Positions 27,481 through 40,737 of a stretch of 64,000 nt of DNA are shown one piece after another (the stretch's first letter is position 1; each line of letters begins with the position of its first letter). The DNA comes from Echiichthys vipera (Eukaryota > Chordata > Actinopteri > Perciformes > Trachinidae). A program made the translations under genes and the position numbers. The notes below the pieces were generated by a model, which saw only the letters and a list, made by a program, of their open reading frames with translations, had not been told where the DNA came from and did no database searches. The stretch covers positions 35,217,077 to 35,281,076 of the forward strand of contig OY829650.1 of the NCBI GenBank assembly GCA_963691815.1, in the 5' to 3' direction.

Positions 27481-30400
27481 CATATTATTCATCGCTAGGC
27501 TGCCTCGCACATATATTACTGTGAGATTTGTATTGAAAAGCTTCTAAACCGAAGTTACAGTCTCTTCCATGCGACAGGGTTTTAAGCGTTTAAGAGCCTG
27601 AAAAGGCTGTAAATGATGTTTTGAAGCGTTTAACAGCTTCTCAAGGCTGGAAATGACATTTTATGTGTAAAAAGGCCAAATGCAATAGAAAAGTGAAATC
27701 AACACCAAATTATTTATTGTTAGGCTGCCTCGCACATATATTACTGTGAGATTTGTATTGGAAGGCTTCTAAACTGAAGTTACAGTGTCTTCCATGCGAA
27801 CGTGGTTTTAAGCGTTTCAGAGCCTGAAAAGGCTGTAAATGAGGTTTTGAAGCGTTTAACAGCTTCTTAAAGCTGGAAATTACATTTCATGTGTAAATAG
27901 GCCAAATGCAATAGAAAAGTGAAATCAACCACATATTATTCATCGTTAGGCTGCTTCGCACATATATAACTGTCAGATTGGTTTTGAAAAGCTTCTAAAT
28001 GGAATTTAGAGTCTCTTCCATGCGAACATGGTTTTAAGCGTTTCAGAGCCTGAAAAGGCTGTAAATGAGGTTTTGAAGCATTTAACAGCTTCTCAAGGCT
28101 GGAAATGACATTTCATGTGTTAACAGGCCAAATGCAATGGAAAAGTTAAATCAACCACATATTATTCATCGTTAGGCTGCCTCGCACATATATTACTGTG
28201 AGATTTGCATTGGAAAGCTTCTAAACCGAAGTTACAGTCTCTTCCATGCAAACGTGGTTTTAAGCGTTTCAGAGCCTGAAAAAGCTATAAATGAGGTTTT
28301 AAAGGGTTTAACAGCTTCTATGGGCTGGAAATGAAATTTCATGTGTGAATAAGCAAAATGCAATAGAAAAGTTAAATCAACAACATATTATTCATCGTTA
28401 GGCTGCCTCGCACATATATTACTGTGAGATTTGTATAGGAAAGCTTCTAAACGGAAGTTACAGTCTCTTCCATGCGAACGTGGTTTTAAACGTTTCAGAG
28501 CCTGAAAAGGCTGTAAATGAGGTTTTGAAGCATTTAACAGCTTCTTAAAGCTGGAAATGACATTTCTTGTGTAAATAGGCCAAATGCAATAGAAAAGTGA
28601 AATCAAGCATGTATTATTCATCGCTAGGCTGCCTCGCACATATATTACTGTGAAATTTGTATTGGAAAGCTTCTAAACCCAAGTTACAGTCTCTTCCTTG
28701 CGAACGTGGTTTTAAGCATTTCAGAGCCTGAAAAGGCTATAAATGACGTTTTGAAGCATTTAACAGCTTCTCAAGGCTGGAAATGACATTTTATGTGTAA
28801 ATAGGCCAAATGCAATAGGAAAGTTAAATCAACAACATATTATTCATCGTTAGGCTGCCTCGCACATATATTACTGTGAGATTTGTATTGGAAAGCTTCT
28901 AAACCGAAGTTACAGTCTCTTCCATGCGAACGTGGTTTTAAGCGTTTCTGAGCCTCAAAAGGCTGTAAATGAGGTTTTGAAGCGTTTTAACAGCTTCTTA
29001 AGGCTGGAAATGACATTTCATGTGTAAATAGGCCAAATGCAATAGAAAAGTGAAATCAACCACATATTATCCATCGTAAGGCTGCCTCGTACATATATTA
29101 CTGTGATATTTGTATTGGAAAGCTTCTAAAACGAAGTCAGAGTCTCTTCCATGCGAACATGGTTTTAAGCGTTTCAGAGCCTGGAAAGGCTGTAAATGAG
29201 GTTTTGAAGCGTTTAACAGCTTCTCAAGGCTGGAAATGACATTTCATGTGTAAATAGGCCAAATGCAATAGAAAAGTGAAATCAACCACATATTATTTAT
29301 CATTAGGCTGCCTCGCAAATATATTACTGTGAGATTTGTATTGGAAAGCATCTAAACTGAAGTTACAGTGTCTTCCATGCGAACGTGGTTTTAAGCGTTT
29401 CAGAGACTGAAAAGGCTGTAAATGAGGGTTTTGAAGCGTTTAACAGCTTCTTAAGGCTGGAAATGACATTTCATGTGTAAACAGGCCAAATGCAATAGAA
29501 AAGTGAAATCAACCACATATTATTCATCGCTAGGCTCCTTCGCACATATATTACTGTGAAATTTGTATTGGAAAGCTTCTAAACCCAAGTTACAGTCTCT
29601 TCCTTGCGAACATGGTTTTAAGAGTTTCAGAGCCTGAAAAGGCTGTGAATGGGGTTTTGAAGCGTTTGACAGCTTCTCAAGGCTGGAAATGACATTTCAT
29701 GTGTAAATAGGCAAAATGCAATAGAAAAGTGAAATCAACCCCATATTATTTATCGTTAGGCTGCCTCGCACATATATTACTGTGAAATTTGTATTGGAAA
29801 GCTTCTAAACCCAAGTTACAGTCTCTTCCTTGCGAACGTGGTTTTAAGAGTTTCAGAGCCTGAAAAGGCTGTAAATGACGTTTTTGAAGCGTTTAACAGC
29901 TTCTTAAGGCTGGAAATGACATTTCATGTGTAAATAGGCCAAATGCAATAGAAAAGTGAAATCGACCACATATTATTCATCGCTAGGCTGCCTCGCACAT
30001 ATATTACTGTGAAATTTGTATTGGAAAGCTTCTAAACCCAAGTTACAGTCTCTTCCTTGCGAACGTGGTTTTAAGCATTTCAGAGCCTGAAAAGGCTATA
30101 AATGACGTTTTGAAGCATTTAACAGCTTCTCAAGGCTGGAAATGACATTTTATGTGTAAATAGGCCAAATGCAATAGAAAAGTTAAATCAACAACATATT
30201 ATTCATCGTTAGGCTGCCTCGCACATATATTACTGTGAGATTTGTATTGGAAAGCTTCTAAACCGAAGTTACAGTCTCTTCCATGCGAACGTGGTTTTAA
30301 GCGTTTCTGAGCCTCAAAAGGCAGTAAATGAGGTTTTGAAGCGTTTTAACAGCTTCTTAAGGCTGGAAATGACATTTCATGTGTAAATAGGCCAAATGCA

Positions 30401-32459
30401 ATAGAAAAGTGAAATCAACCACATATTATCCATCGTTAGGCTGCCTCGTACATATATTACTGTGATATTTGTATTGGAAAGCTTCTAAAACGAAGTCAGA
30501 GTCTCTTCCATGCGAACATGGTTTTAAGCGTTTCAGAGCCTGGAAAGACTGTAAATGACGTTTTGAAACGTTTAACCGCTTCTCAAGGCTGGAAATGACT
30601 ATTCATGTGTTAATAGGCCAAATGCAATAGAAAAGTGAAATCAACCACATATTATTCATCGCTAGGCTGCCTCGCACATATATTACTGTGAGATTTGTAT
30701 TGAAAAGCTTCTAAACCGAAGTTACAGTCTCTTCCATGCAAACGTGGTTTTAAGCGTTTCAGAGCCTGAAAAGGCTGTAAATGAGTGTTTTAAAGCGTTT
30801 AACAGCTTCTCAAGGCTGGAAATGACATTTCATGTGTAAAAAGGCCAAATGCAATAGAAAAGTGAAATCAACCACTTATTATTTATCGTTAGGCTGCCTC
30901 GCACATATATTACTGTGAGATTTGTATTGGAAAGCTTCTAAAACGAAGTCAGAGTCTCTTCCATGCGAACATGGTTTTAAGCGTTTCAGAGCCTGGAAAG
31001 ACTGTAAATGAGGTTTTGAAACGTTTAACCGCTTCTCAAGGCTGGAAATGACTATTCATGTGTTAATAGGCCAAATGCAATAGAAAAGTGAAATCAACCA
31101 CATATTATTCATCGCTAGGCTGCCTCGCACATATATTACTGTGAGATTTGTATTGAAAAGCTTCTAAACCGAAGTTACAGTCTCTTCCATGCGACAGGGT
31201 TTTAAGCGTTTAAGAGCCTGAAAAGGCTGTAAATGATGTTTTGAAGCGTTTAACAGCTTCTCAAGGCTGGAAATGACATTTTATGTGTAAAAAGGCCAAA
31301 TGCAATAGAAAAGTGAAATCAACACCAAATTATTTATTGTTAGGCTGCCTCGCACATATATTACTGTGAGATTTGTATTGGAAAGCTTCTGAACCAAATT
31401 TACAGTCTCTTCCATGCAAACGTGGTTTTAAGCGTTTCAGAGCCTGAAAAGTCTGTAAATGAGTGTTTTAAAGCGTTTAACAGCTTCTCAAGGCTGGAAA
31501 TGACATTTCATGTGTAAAAAGGCCAAATGCAATAGAAAAGTGAAATCAACACCAAATTATTTATTGTTAGGCTGCCTCGCACATATATTACTGTGAGATT
31601 TGTATTGGAAAGCTTCTAAACTGAAGTTACAGTGTCTTCCATGCGAACGTGGTTTTAAGCGTTTCAGAGCCTGAAAAGGCTGTAAATGAGGTTTTGAAGC
31701 GTTTAACAGCTTCTCAAGGCTGGAAATGATATTTCATGTGTTAATAGGCCAAATGCAATAGAAAAGTGAAATCAACCACATATTATTTATCGTTAGGCTG
31801 CCTCACAAATATATTACTGTGAGATTTGTATTGGAAAGCTTCTAAACTGAAGTTACAATGTCTTCAATTTAAACATGGTTTTAAGCGTTTCTGAGCCTGA
31901 AAAGGCTGTAAATGAGGGTTTTGAAGCGTTTAGCAGCTTCTTAAGGCTGGAAATGACATTTCATGTGTAAACAGGCCAAATGCAATAGAAAAGTGGAATC
32001 AACCACATATTATTCATCGCTAGGCTCCTTCGCACATATATTACTGTGAAATTTGTATTGGAAAGCTTCTAAACTCAAGTTACAGTCTCTTCCTTGCGAA
32101 CATGGTTTTAAGCGTTTCAGAGCCTGAAAAGGCTGTGAATGAGGTTTTGAAGCGTTTAACAGCTTCTCAAGGCTGGAAATGACATTTCATGTGTAAATAG
32201 GCCAAATGCAATAGAAAAGTGAAATCAATCCCATATTATTTACCGTTAGGCTGCCTCGCACATATATTACTGTGAAATTTGTATTGGAAAGCTTCTAAAC
32301 TGAAGTTACAGTGTCTTCCATGCGAACGTGGTTTTAAGCGTTTCAGAGCCTGAAAAGGCTGTAAATGACGTTTTGAAGCGTTTAACAGCTTCTTAAGGCT
32401 GGAAATGACATTTCATGTGTAAATAGGCCAAATGCAATAGAAAAGTGAAATCGACCACA

Positions 32460-32466
32460 TACTGTA
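32460..32466. other. 5-bp insertion TACTGTA at a TA site, Tc1-type excision footprint
   Basis: Other monomers read ACCACATATTATTCATCG here. This one reads ACCACATACTGTATTATTCA, a gain of 5 bp that turns one TA into TA-CTG-TA. Tc1/mariner elements with CAGT termini insert at TA, and on excision they typically leave TA-CTG-TA or TA-CAG-TA. The scar matches exactly. It appears in this monomer alone, not in related blocks, so it would postdate their duplication. Excision is inferred; no transposon is present. Confidence 0.6.
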
Positions 32467-32689
32467 TTATTCATCGCTAGGCTGCCTCGCACATATATTA
32501 CTGTGAGATTTGTATTGAAAAGCTTCTAAACCGAAGTTACAGTCTCTTCCATGCGACAGGGTTTTAAGCGTTTAAGAGCCTGAAAAGGCTGTAAATGATG
32601 TTTTGAAGCGTTTAACAGCTTCTCAAGGCTGGAAATGACATTTTATGTGTAAAAAGGCCAAATGCAATAGAAAAGTGAAATCAACACCA

Positions 32690-33545
32690 AATTATTTATT
32701 GTTAGGCTGCCTCGCACATATATTGCTGTGAGATTTGTATTGGAAAGCTTTTGAACCAAATTTACAGTCTCTTCCATGCAAACGTGGTTTTAAGCGTTTC
32801 AGAGCCTGAAAAGTCTGTAAATGAGTGTTTTAAAGCGTTTAACAGCTTCTCAAGGCTGGAAATGACATTTCATGTGTAAAAAGGCCAAATGCAATAGAAA
32901 AGTGAAATCAACACCAAATTATTTATTGTTAGGCTGCCTCGCACATATATTACTGTGAGATTTGTATTGGAAAGCTTCTAAACCGAAGTTAGAGTCTCTT
33001 CCATGCGAACATGGTTTTAAGCGTTTCAGAGCCTGAAAAGGCTGTAAATGAGGTTTTGAAGCGTTTAACCGCTTCTCAAGGCTGGAAATGATATTTCATG
33101 TGTTAATAGGCCAAATGCAATAGAAAAGTGAAATCAACCACATATTATTCATCGTTAGGCTGCTTCGCACATATATAACTGTTAGATTGGTTTTGAAAAG
33201 CTTCTAAATGGAATTTAGAGTCTCTTCCATGCGAACATGGTTTTAAGCGTTTCAGAGCCTGAAAAGGCTGTAAATGAGGTTTTGAAGCATTTAACAGCTT
33301 CTCAAAGCTGGAAATGACATTTCATGTGTTAACAGGCCAAATGCAATGGAAAAGTTAAATCAACCACATATTATTCATCGTTAGGCTGCCTCGCACATAT
33401 ATTACTGTGAGATTTGCATTGGAAAGCTTCTAAACCGAAGTTACAGTCTCTTCCATGCAAACGTGGTTTTAAGCGTTTCAGAGCCTGAAAAAGCTATAAA
33501 TGAGGTTTTAAAGGGTTTAACAGCTTCTATGGGCTGGAAATGAAA
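32690..33545. repeat. Start of a 32-monomer-offset duplicated block (partner 39,931-40,786)
   Basis: This stretch matches the sequence 7241 bp downstream. Markers include GAACCAAATTTACAG near 32,755 and 39,995, CTGCTTCGCACATATATAAC at 33,160 and 40,401, and the GGGTTTAACAGCTTCTATGG variant followed by TGTGTGAATAAGC at about 33,510 and 40,755. It leads directly into the seven-monomer unit that is duplicated here but single at the downstream locus. Confidence 0.75.
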
Positions 33546-35080
33546 TTTCATGTGTGAATAAGCAAAATGCAATAGAAAAGTTAAATCAACGACATATTAT
33601 TCATCGTTAGGCTGCCTCGCACATATATTACTGTGAGATTTGTATAGGAAAGCTTCTAAACGGAAGTTACAGTCTCTTCCTTGCGAACGTGGTTTGAAGC
33701 GTTTCAGAGCCTGAAAAGGCTGTAAATGAGGTTTTGAATGTTTAACAGCTTCTCAAGGCTGGAATTGACATTTCATGTGTAAATAGGCCAAATGCAATAG
33801 AAAAGTAAAATCAACCACTTATTATTTATTGTTAGGCTGCCTCGCACATATATTACTGTGAAATTTGTATTGGAAAGCTTCTAAACCCAAGTTACAGTCT
33901 CTTCCTTGCGAACGTGGTTTGAAGCGTTTCAGAGCCTGAAAAGGCTGTAAATGAGGTTTTGAAGCGTTTAACAGTTTCTCAAGGCTGGAAATGACATTTC
34001 ATGTGTAAATAGGCCAGATGCAATAGAAAAGTGAAATCAACCACATATTATTTATCGTTAGGCTGCCTCGCCAATATATTACTGTGAGATTTGTATTGGA
34101 AAGCTTCTAAACTGAAGTTATAGTGTCTTCCATGCGAACATGGTTTTAAGCGTTTCAGAGCCTGAAAAGGCTGTAAATGAGGGTTTTGAAGCGTTTAACA
34201 GCTTCTTAAGGCTGGAAATGACATTTCATGTGTAAACAGGCCAAATGCAATAGAAAAGTGAAATCAACCACATATTATTCTTTGCTAGGCTGCCTCGCAC
34301 ATATATTACTGTGAAATTTGTATTGGAAAGCTTCTAAACCCAAGTTACAGTCTCTTCCTTGTGAACGTGGTTTTAAGCGTTTCAGAGCCTGAAAAGGCTG
34401 TAAATGAGGTTTTGAAGCGTTTAACAGCTTCTCAAGGCTGGAAATGACATTTCATGTGTAAATAGGCCAAATGCAATAGAAAAGTGAAATCAACCCCATA
34501 TTATTTATCGTTAGGCTGCCTCGCACATATATTACTGTGAAATTTGTATTGGAAAGCTTCTAAACCCAATTTACAGTCTCTTCCTTGCGAACGTGGTTTT
34601 AAGCGTTTTAGAGCCTGAAAAGGCTGTAAATGACGTTTTGAAGCATTTAACAGCTTCTCAAGGCTGGAAATGACATTTCATGTGTAAATAGGCCAAATGC
34701 AATAGAAAAGTGAAATCAACCACATATTATTCATCGTTAGGCTGCTTCGCACATATATTACTGTGAGATTTGTATAGGAAAGCTTCTAAACGGAAGTTAC
34801 AGTCTCTTCCATGCGAACGTGGTTTTAAGCGTTTCAGAGCCTGAAAAGGCTGTGAATGAGGGTTTTAAAGCGTTTAACAGCTTTTCAAGGCTGGAAATGA
34901 CATTTCATGTGTAAATAGGCCAAATGCAATAGAAAAGTGAAATCAACCACATATTATTCATCGTTATGCTGCCTTGCACATATATTACTGAAAGATTTGT
35001 ATTGGAAAGCTTCTGAATCGAATTTACAGTCTCTTCCATGCGAACGTGGTTTGAAACGTTTCAGAGCCTGAAAAAGGCTG
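33497..35080. repeat. Seven-monomer unit, tandem copy 1 (1584 bp)
   Basis: First of two adjacent copies of a 7-monomer unit. Markers repeat at 1584-1585 bp: GGGTTTAACAGCTTCTATGG, TGTGTGAATAAGC, ACGTGGTTTGAAGCG, CAGATGCAATAG (GGCCAGATG), CATATTATTCTTTGCTAGG, CCTTGTGAACGTGG and CGTTATGCTGCCTTGC. The offset shifts by one base after about 33,737, where this copy has GTTTTGAATGTTTAAC against GTTTTGAAGCGTTTAAC in copy 2, a 1-bp deletion plus a substitution. A third, single copy lies at 40,738-42,322. Confidence 0.88.
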
Positions 35081-35093
35081 TAAATGAGGTTTT
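35081..35093. other. Unequal-exchange junction between two array A monomers
   Basis: The monomer crossing this point is a chimera. Its left part (AACGTGGTTTGAAACG, then CTGAAAAAGGCTG) matches the monomers at 36,640 and 42,300. Its right part (TTTTAAAGGGTTTAACAGC, TTCTATGGGCTGG) matches those at 33,500 and 40,740. Only TAAATGAGGTTTT is common to both parents, so the exchange falls within these 13 bases. Confidence 0.8.
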
Positions 35094-36666
35094 AAAGGGT
35101 TTAACAGCTTCTATGGGCTGGAAATGAAATTTCATGTGTGAATAAGCAAAATGCAATAGAAAAGTTAAATCAACGACATATTATTCATCGTTAGGCTGCC
35201 TCGCACATATATTACTGTGAGATTTGTATAGGAAAGCTTCTAAACGGAAGTTACAGTCTCTTCCTTGCGAACGTGGTTTGAAGCGTTTCAGAGCCTGAAA
35301 AGGCTGTAAATGAGGTTTTGAAGCGTTTAACAGCTTCTCAAGGCTGGAATTGACATTTCATGTGTAAATAGGCCAAATGCAATAGAAAAGTAAAATCAAC
35401 CACTTATTATTTATTGTTAGGCTGCCTCGCACATATATTACTGTGAAATTTGTATTGGAAAGCTTCTAAACCCAAGTTACAGTCTCTTCCTTGCGAACGT
35501 GGTTTGAAGCGTTTCAGAGCCTGAAAAGGCTGTAAATGAGGTTTTGAAGCGTTTAACAGTTTCTCAAGGCTGGAAATGACATTTCATGTGTAAATAGGCC
35601 AGATGCAATAGAAAAGTGAAATCAACCACATATTATTTATCGTTAGGCTGCCTCGCCAATATATTACTGTGAGATTTGTATTGGAAAGCTTCTAAACTGA
35701 AGTTATAGTGTCTTCCATGCGAACATGGTTTTAAGCGTTTCAGAGCCTGAAAAGGCTGTAAATGAGGGTTTTGAAGCGTTTAACAGCTTCTTAAGGCTGG
35801 AAATGACATTTCATGTGTAAACAGGCCAAATGCAATAGAAAAGTGAAATCAACCACATATTATTCTTTGCTAGGCTGCCTCGCACATATATTACTGTGAA
35901 ATTTGTATTGGAAAGCTTCTAAACCCAAGTTACAGTCTCTTCCTTGTGAACGTGGTTTTAAGCGTTTCAGAGCCTGAAAAGGCTGTAAATGAGGTTTTGA
36001 AGCGTTTAACAGCTTCTCAAGGCTGGAAATGACATTTCATGTGTAAATAGGCCAAATGCAATAGAAAAGTGAAATCAACCCCATATTATTTATCGTTAGG
36101 CTGCCTCGCACATATATTACTGTGAAATTTGTATTGGAAAGCTTCTAAACCCAATTTACAGTCTCTTCCTTGCGAACGTGGTTTTAAGCGTTTTAGAGCC
36201 TGAAAAGGCTGTAAATGACGTTTTGAAGCATTTAACAGCTTCTCAAGGCTGGAAATGACATTTCATGTGTAAATAGGCCAAATGCAATAGAAAAGTGAAA
36301 TCAACCACATATTATTCATCGTTAGGCTGCTTCGCACATATATTACTGTGAGATTTGTATAGGAAAGCTTCTAAACGGAAGTTACAGTCTCTTCCATGCG
36401 AACGTGGTTTTAAGCGTTTCAGAGCCTGAAAAGGCTGTGAATGAGGGTTTTAAAGCGTTTAACAGCTTTTCAAGGCTGGAAATGACATTTCATGTGTAAA
36501 TAGGCCAAATGCAATAGAAAAGTGAAATCAACCACATATTATTCATCGTTATGCTGCCTTGCACATATATTACTGAAAGATTTGTATTGGAAAGCTTCTG
36601 AATCGAATTTACAGTCTCTTCCATGCGAACGTGGTTTGAAACGTTTCAGAGCCTGAAAAAGGCTGT
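35081..36666. repeat. Seven-monomer unit, tandem copy 2 (1585 bp)
   Basis: Second copy of the 7-monomer unit, almost identical to 33,497-35,080. Beyond it (36,667 on) the sequence continues with GAGGTTTTGAAGCATTTAAC and an ATTTGGCC or AATTGGCC variant. The single-copy locus does the same at 42,323 on. The comparison shows one locus with the unit once and one with it twice, both in the same flanks. Confidence 0.88.
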
Positions 36667-37710
36667 AAATGAGGTTTTGAAGCATTTAACAGCTTCTTAA
36701 GGCTGGAAATGAGATTTCATGTGTAATTTGGCCAAATGCAATAGAAAAGTGAAATCAACCACGTATTATTCATCGCTAGGCTGCCTCGCACATATATTAC
36801 TGTGAAATTTGTATTGGAAAGCTTCTAAACCCAAGTTACAGTATCTTCCTTGCGAACGTGTTTTTAAGCGTTTCAGAGCCTGAAAAGGCTGTAAATGAGG
36901 TTTTGAAGCGTTTAACAGCTTCTCAAGGCTGGAATGGACATTTCATGTGTAAATAGGCCAAATGCAATAGAAAAGTGAAATCAACCACATATTATTTATC
37001 GTTAGGCTGCCTCGCAAATATATTACTGTGAGATTTGTATTGGAAAGCTTCTAAACTGAAGTTACAGTGTCTTCCATGCGAACGGGGTTTTAAGCGTTTC
37101 AGAGCCTGAAAAGGCTGTAAATGAGGGTTTTGAAGCGTTTAACAGCTTCTTAAGGCTGGAAATGACATTTCATGTGTAAACAGGCCAAATGCAATAGAAA
37201 AGTGAAATCAACCACATATTATTCATCGCTAGGCTCCTTCGCACATATATGACTGTGAAATTTGTATTGGAAAGCTTCTAAACCCAAGTTACAGTCTCTT
37301 CCTTGCGAACATGGTTTTAAGAGTTTCAGAGCCTGAAAAGGCTGTGAATGAGGTTTTGAAGCGTTTGACAGCTTCTCAAGGCTGGAAATGACATTTCATG
37401 TGTAAATAGGCAAAATGCAATAGAAAAGTGAAATCAACCCCATATTATTTATCGTTAGGCTGCCTCGCACATATATTACTGTGCAATTTGTATTGGAAAG
37501 CTTCTAAACTTAAGTTACAGTCTCTTCCTTGCGAACGTGGTTTTAAGAGTTTTAGAGCCTGAAAAGGCTGTAAATGACGTTTTGAAGCATTTAACGGCTT
37601 CTCAAGGCTGGAAATGACATTTCATGTGTAAATAGGCCAAATGCAATAGAAAAGTGAAATCAACACCATATTATTTATCGTTAGGCTGCCTCGCACATAT
37701 ATTACTGTGA

Positions 37711-38616
37711 GTTTTGTATTGGAAAGCTTCTAAACTGAAGTTACAGTGTCTTCCATGCGAACGTGGTTTTAAGCGTTTCAGAGCCTGAAAAGGCTGTAAA
37801 TGACGTTTTTGAAGCGTTTAACAGCTTCTTAAGGCTGTAAATGACATTTCATGTGTAAATAGGCCAAATGCAATAGAAAAGTGAAATCGACCACATATTA
37901 TTCATCGCTAGGCTGCCTCACACATATATTACTGTGAAATTTGTATTGGAAAGCTTCTAAACCCAAGTTACAGTCTCTTCCTTGCGAACGTGGTTTTAAG
38001 CATTTCAGAGCCTGAAAAGGCTATAAATGACGTTTTGAAGCATTTAACAGCTTCTCAAGGCTGGAAATGACATTTTATGTGTAAATAGGCCAAATGCAAT
38101 AGAAAAGTTAAATCAACAACATATTATTCATCGTTAGGCTGCCTCGCACATATATTACTGTGAGATTTGTATTGGAAAGCTTCTAAACCGAAGTTACAGT
38201 CTCTTCCATGCGAACGTGGTTTTAAGCGTTTCAGAGCCTGAAAAGGCTGTAAATGAGGGTTTTGAAGCGTTTAACAGCTTCTTAAGGCTGGAAATGACAT
38301 TTCATGTGTAAACAGGCCAAATGCAATAGAAAAGTGAAATCAACCACATATTATTCATCGCTAGGCTCCTTCGCACATATATTACTGTGAAATTTGTATT
38401 GGAAAGCTTCTAAACCCAAGTTACAGTCTCTTCCTTGCGAACATGGTTTTAAGAGTTTCAGAGCCTGAAAAGGCTGTGAATGAGGTTTTGAAGCGTTTGA
38501 CAGCTTCTCAAGGCTGGAAATGACATTTCATGTGTAAATAGGCAAAATGCAATAGAAAAGTGAAATCAACCCCATATTATAAATCGTTAGGCTGCCTCGC
38601 ACATATATTACTGTGA
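37711..38616. repeat. Four-monomer block related to 42,689-44,515
   Basis: This block matches 42,689-43,594 at a constant offset of 4978 bp (22 monomers), shown by GTTTTGTATTGG at 37,711 and 42,689 and by the CTAGGCTCCTTCGC variant at 38,361 and 43,339. Other shared markers are GACGTTTTTGAAGCG, GGCTGTAAATGACATTTC and CATATTATAAATCG. It is single here and doubled at the downstream locus. Confidence 0.75.
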
Positions 38617-38639
38617 AATTTGTATTGGAAAGCTTCTAA

Positions 38640-39091
38640 ACCCAAGTTACAGTCTCTTCCTTGCGAACGTGGTTTTAAGAGTTTTAGAGCCTGAAAAGGC
38701 TGTAAATGACGTTTTGAAGCATTTAACGGCTTCTCAAGGCTGGAAATGACATTTCATGTGTAAATAGGCCAAATGCAATAGAAAAGTGAAATCAACACCA
38801 TATTATTTATCGTTAGGCTGCCTCGCACATATATTACTGTGAGTTTTGTATTGGAAAGCTTCTAAACCCAAGTTACAGTCTCTTCCTTGCGAACGTGGTT
38901 TTAAGAGTTTTAGAGCCTGAAAAGGCTGTAAATGACGTTTTGAAGCATTTAACGGCTTCTCAAGGCTGGAAATGACATTTCATGTGTAAATAGGCCAAAT
39001 GCAATAGAAAAGTGAAATCAACACCATATTATTTATCGTTAGGCTGCCTCGCACATATATTACTGTGAGTTTTGTATTGGAAAGCTTCTAA
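38640..39091. repeat. Two adjacent near-identical monomers
   Basis: Two consecutive monomers (38,640-38,865 and 38,866-39,091) share AAGAGTTTTAGAGCC, GCATTTAACGGCTTCTC, AACACCATATTATTTATCG and CTGTGAGTTTTG. A similar pair of monomers lies at 44,516-44,966, with the second copies at an offset of about 5875 bp (26 monomers). This is recent local amplification of a single variant. Confidence 0.7.
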
Positions 39092-40737
39092 ACTGAAGTT
39101 ACAGTGTCTTCCATGCGAACGTGGTTTTAAGCGTTTCAGAGCCTGAAAACGCTGTAAATGACGTTTTTGAAGCGTTTAACAGCTTCTTAAGGCTGGAAAT
39201 GACATTTCATGTGTAAATAGGCCAAATGCAATAGAAAAGTGAAATCGACCACGTATTATTCATCGCTAGGCTGCCTCGCACATATATTACTGTGAAATTT
39301 GTATTGGAAAGCTTCTAAACCCAAGTTACAGTCTCTTCCTTGCGAACGTGGTTTTAAGCATTTCAGAGCCTGAAAAGGTTTTAAATGACGTTTTGAAGCA
39401 TTTAACAGCTTCTCAAGGCTGGAAATGACATTTTATGTGTAAATAGGCCAAATGCAATAGAAAAGTGAAATCAACCACATATTATCCATTGTTAGGCTGC
39501 CTCGTACATATATTACTGTGATATTTGTATTGGAAAGCTTCTAAAACGAAGTCAAAGTCTCTTCCATGCGAACATGGTTTTAAGCGTTTCAGAGCCTGGA
39601 AAGACTGTAAATGAGGTTTTGAAACGTTTAACCGCTTCTCATGGCTGGAAATGACTATTCATGTGTTAATAGGCCAAATGCAATAGAAAAGTGAAATCAA
39701 CCACATATTATTCATCGCCAGGCTGCCTCGCACATATATTACTGTGAGATTTGTATTGAAAAGCTTCTAAACCGAAGTTACAGTCTCTTCCATGCGACAG
39801 GGTTTTAAGCGTTTAAGAGCCTGAAAAGGCTGTAAATGAGGTTTTGAAGTGTTTAACAGCTTCTCAAGGCTGGAAATGACACTTTATGTGTAAACTGGCC
39901 AAATGCGATAGAAAAGTTAAATCAACAACATATTATTCATCGTTAGGCTGCCTCGCACATATATTACTGTGAGATTTGTTTTGGAAAGCTTCTGAACCAA
40001 ATTTACAGTCTCTTCCATGCAAACGTGGTTTTAAGCGTTTCAGAGCCTGAAAAGTCTGTAAATGAGTGTTTTAAAGCGTTTAACAGCTTCTCAAGGCTGG
40101 AAATGACATTTCATGTGTAAAAAGGCCAAATGCAATAGAAAAGTGAAATCAACACCAAATTATTTATTGTTAGGCTGCCTCGCACATATATTACTGTGAG
40201 ATTTGTATTGGAAAGCTTCTAAACCGAAGTTAGAGTCTCTTCCATGCGAACATGGTTTTAAGCGTTTCAGAGCCTGAAAAGGCTGTAAATGAGGTTTTGA
40301 AGCGTTTAACCGCTTCTCAAGGCTGGAAATGATATTTCATGTGTTAATAGGCCAAATGCAATAGAAAAGTGAAATCAACCACATATTATTCATCGTTAGG
40401 CTGCTTCGCACATATATAACTGTTAGATTGGTTTTGAAAAGCTTCTAAATGGAATTTAGAGTCTCTTCCATGCGAACATGGTTTTAAGCGTTTCAGAGCC
40501 TGAAAAGGCTGTAAATGAGGTTTTGAAGCATTTAACAGCTTCTCAAAGCTGGAAATGACATTTCATGTGTTAACAGGCCAAATGCAATGGAAAAGTTAAA
40601 TCAACCACATATTATCCATCGTTAGGCTGCCTCGCACATATATTACTGTGAGATTTGCATTGGAAAGTTTCTAAACCGAAGTTACAGTCTCTTCCATGCA
40701 AACGTGGTTTTAAGCGTTTCAGAGCCTGAAAAAGCTA

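Noticed and set aside
577..28639. Minus-strand open frames of 60-83 codons in array A, several starting MRGSL and near-identical to one another
   Set aside because: They recur only because the monomer recurs. Each crosses monomer boundaries, is broken in most copies by single changes and has no codon-level conservation. They are by-products of satellite sequence.
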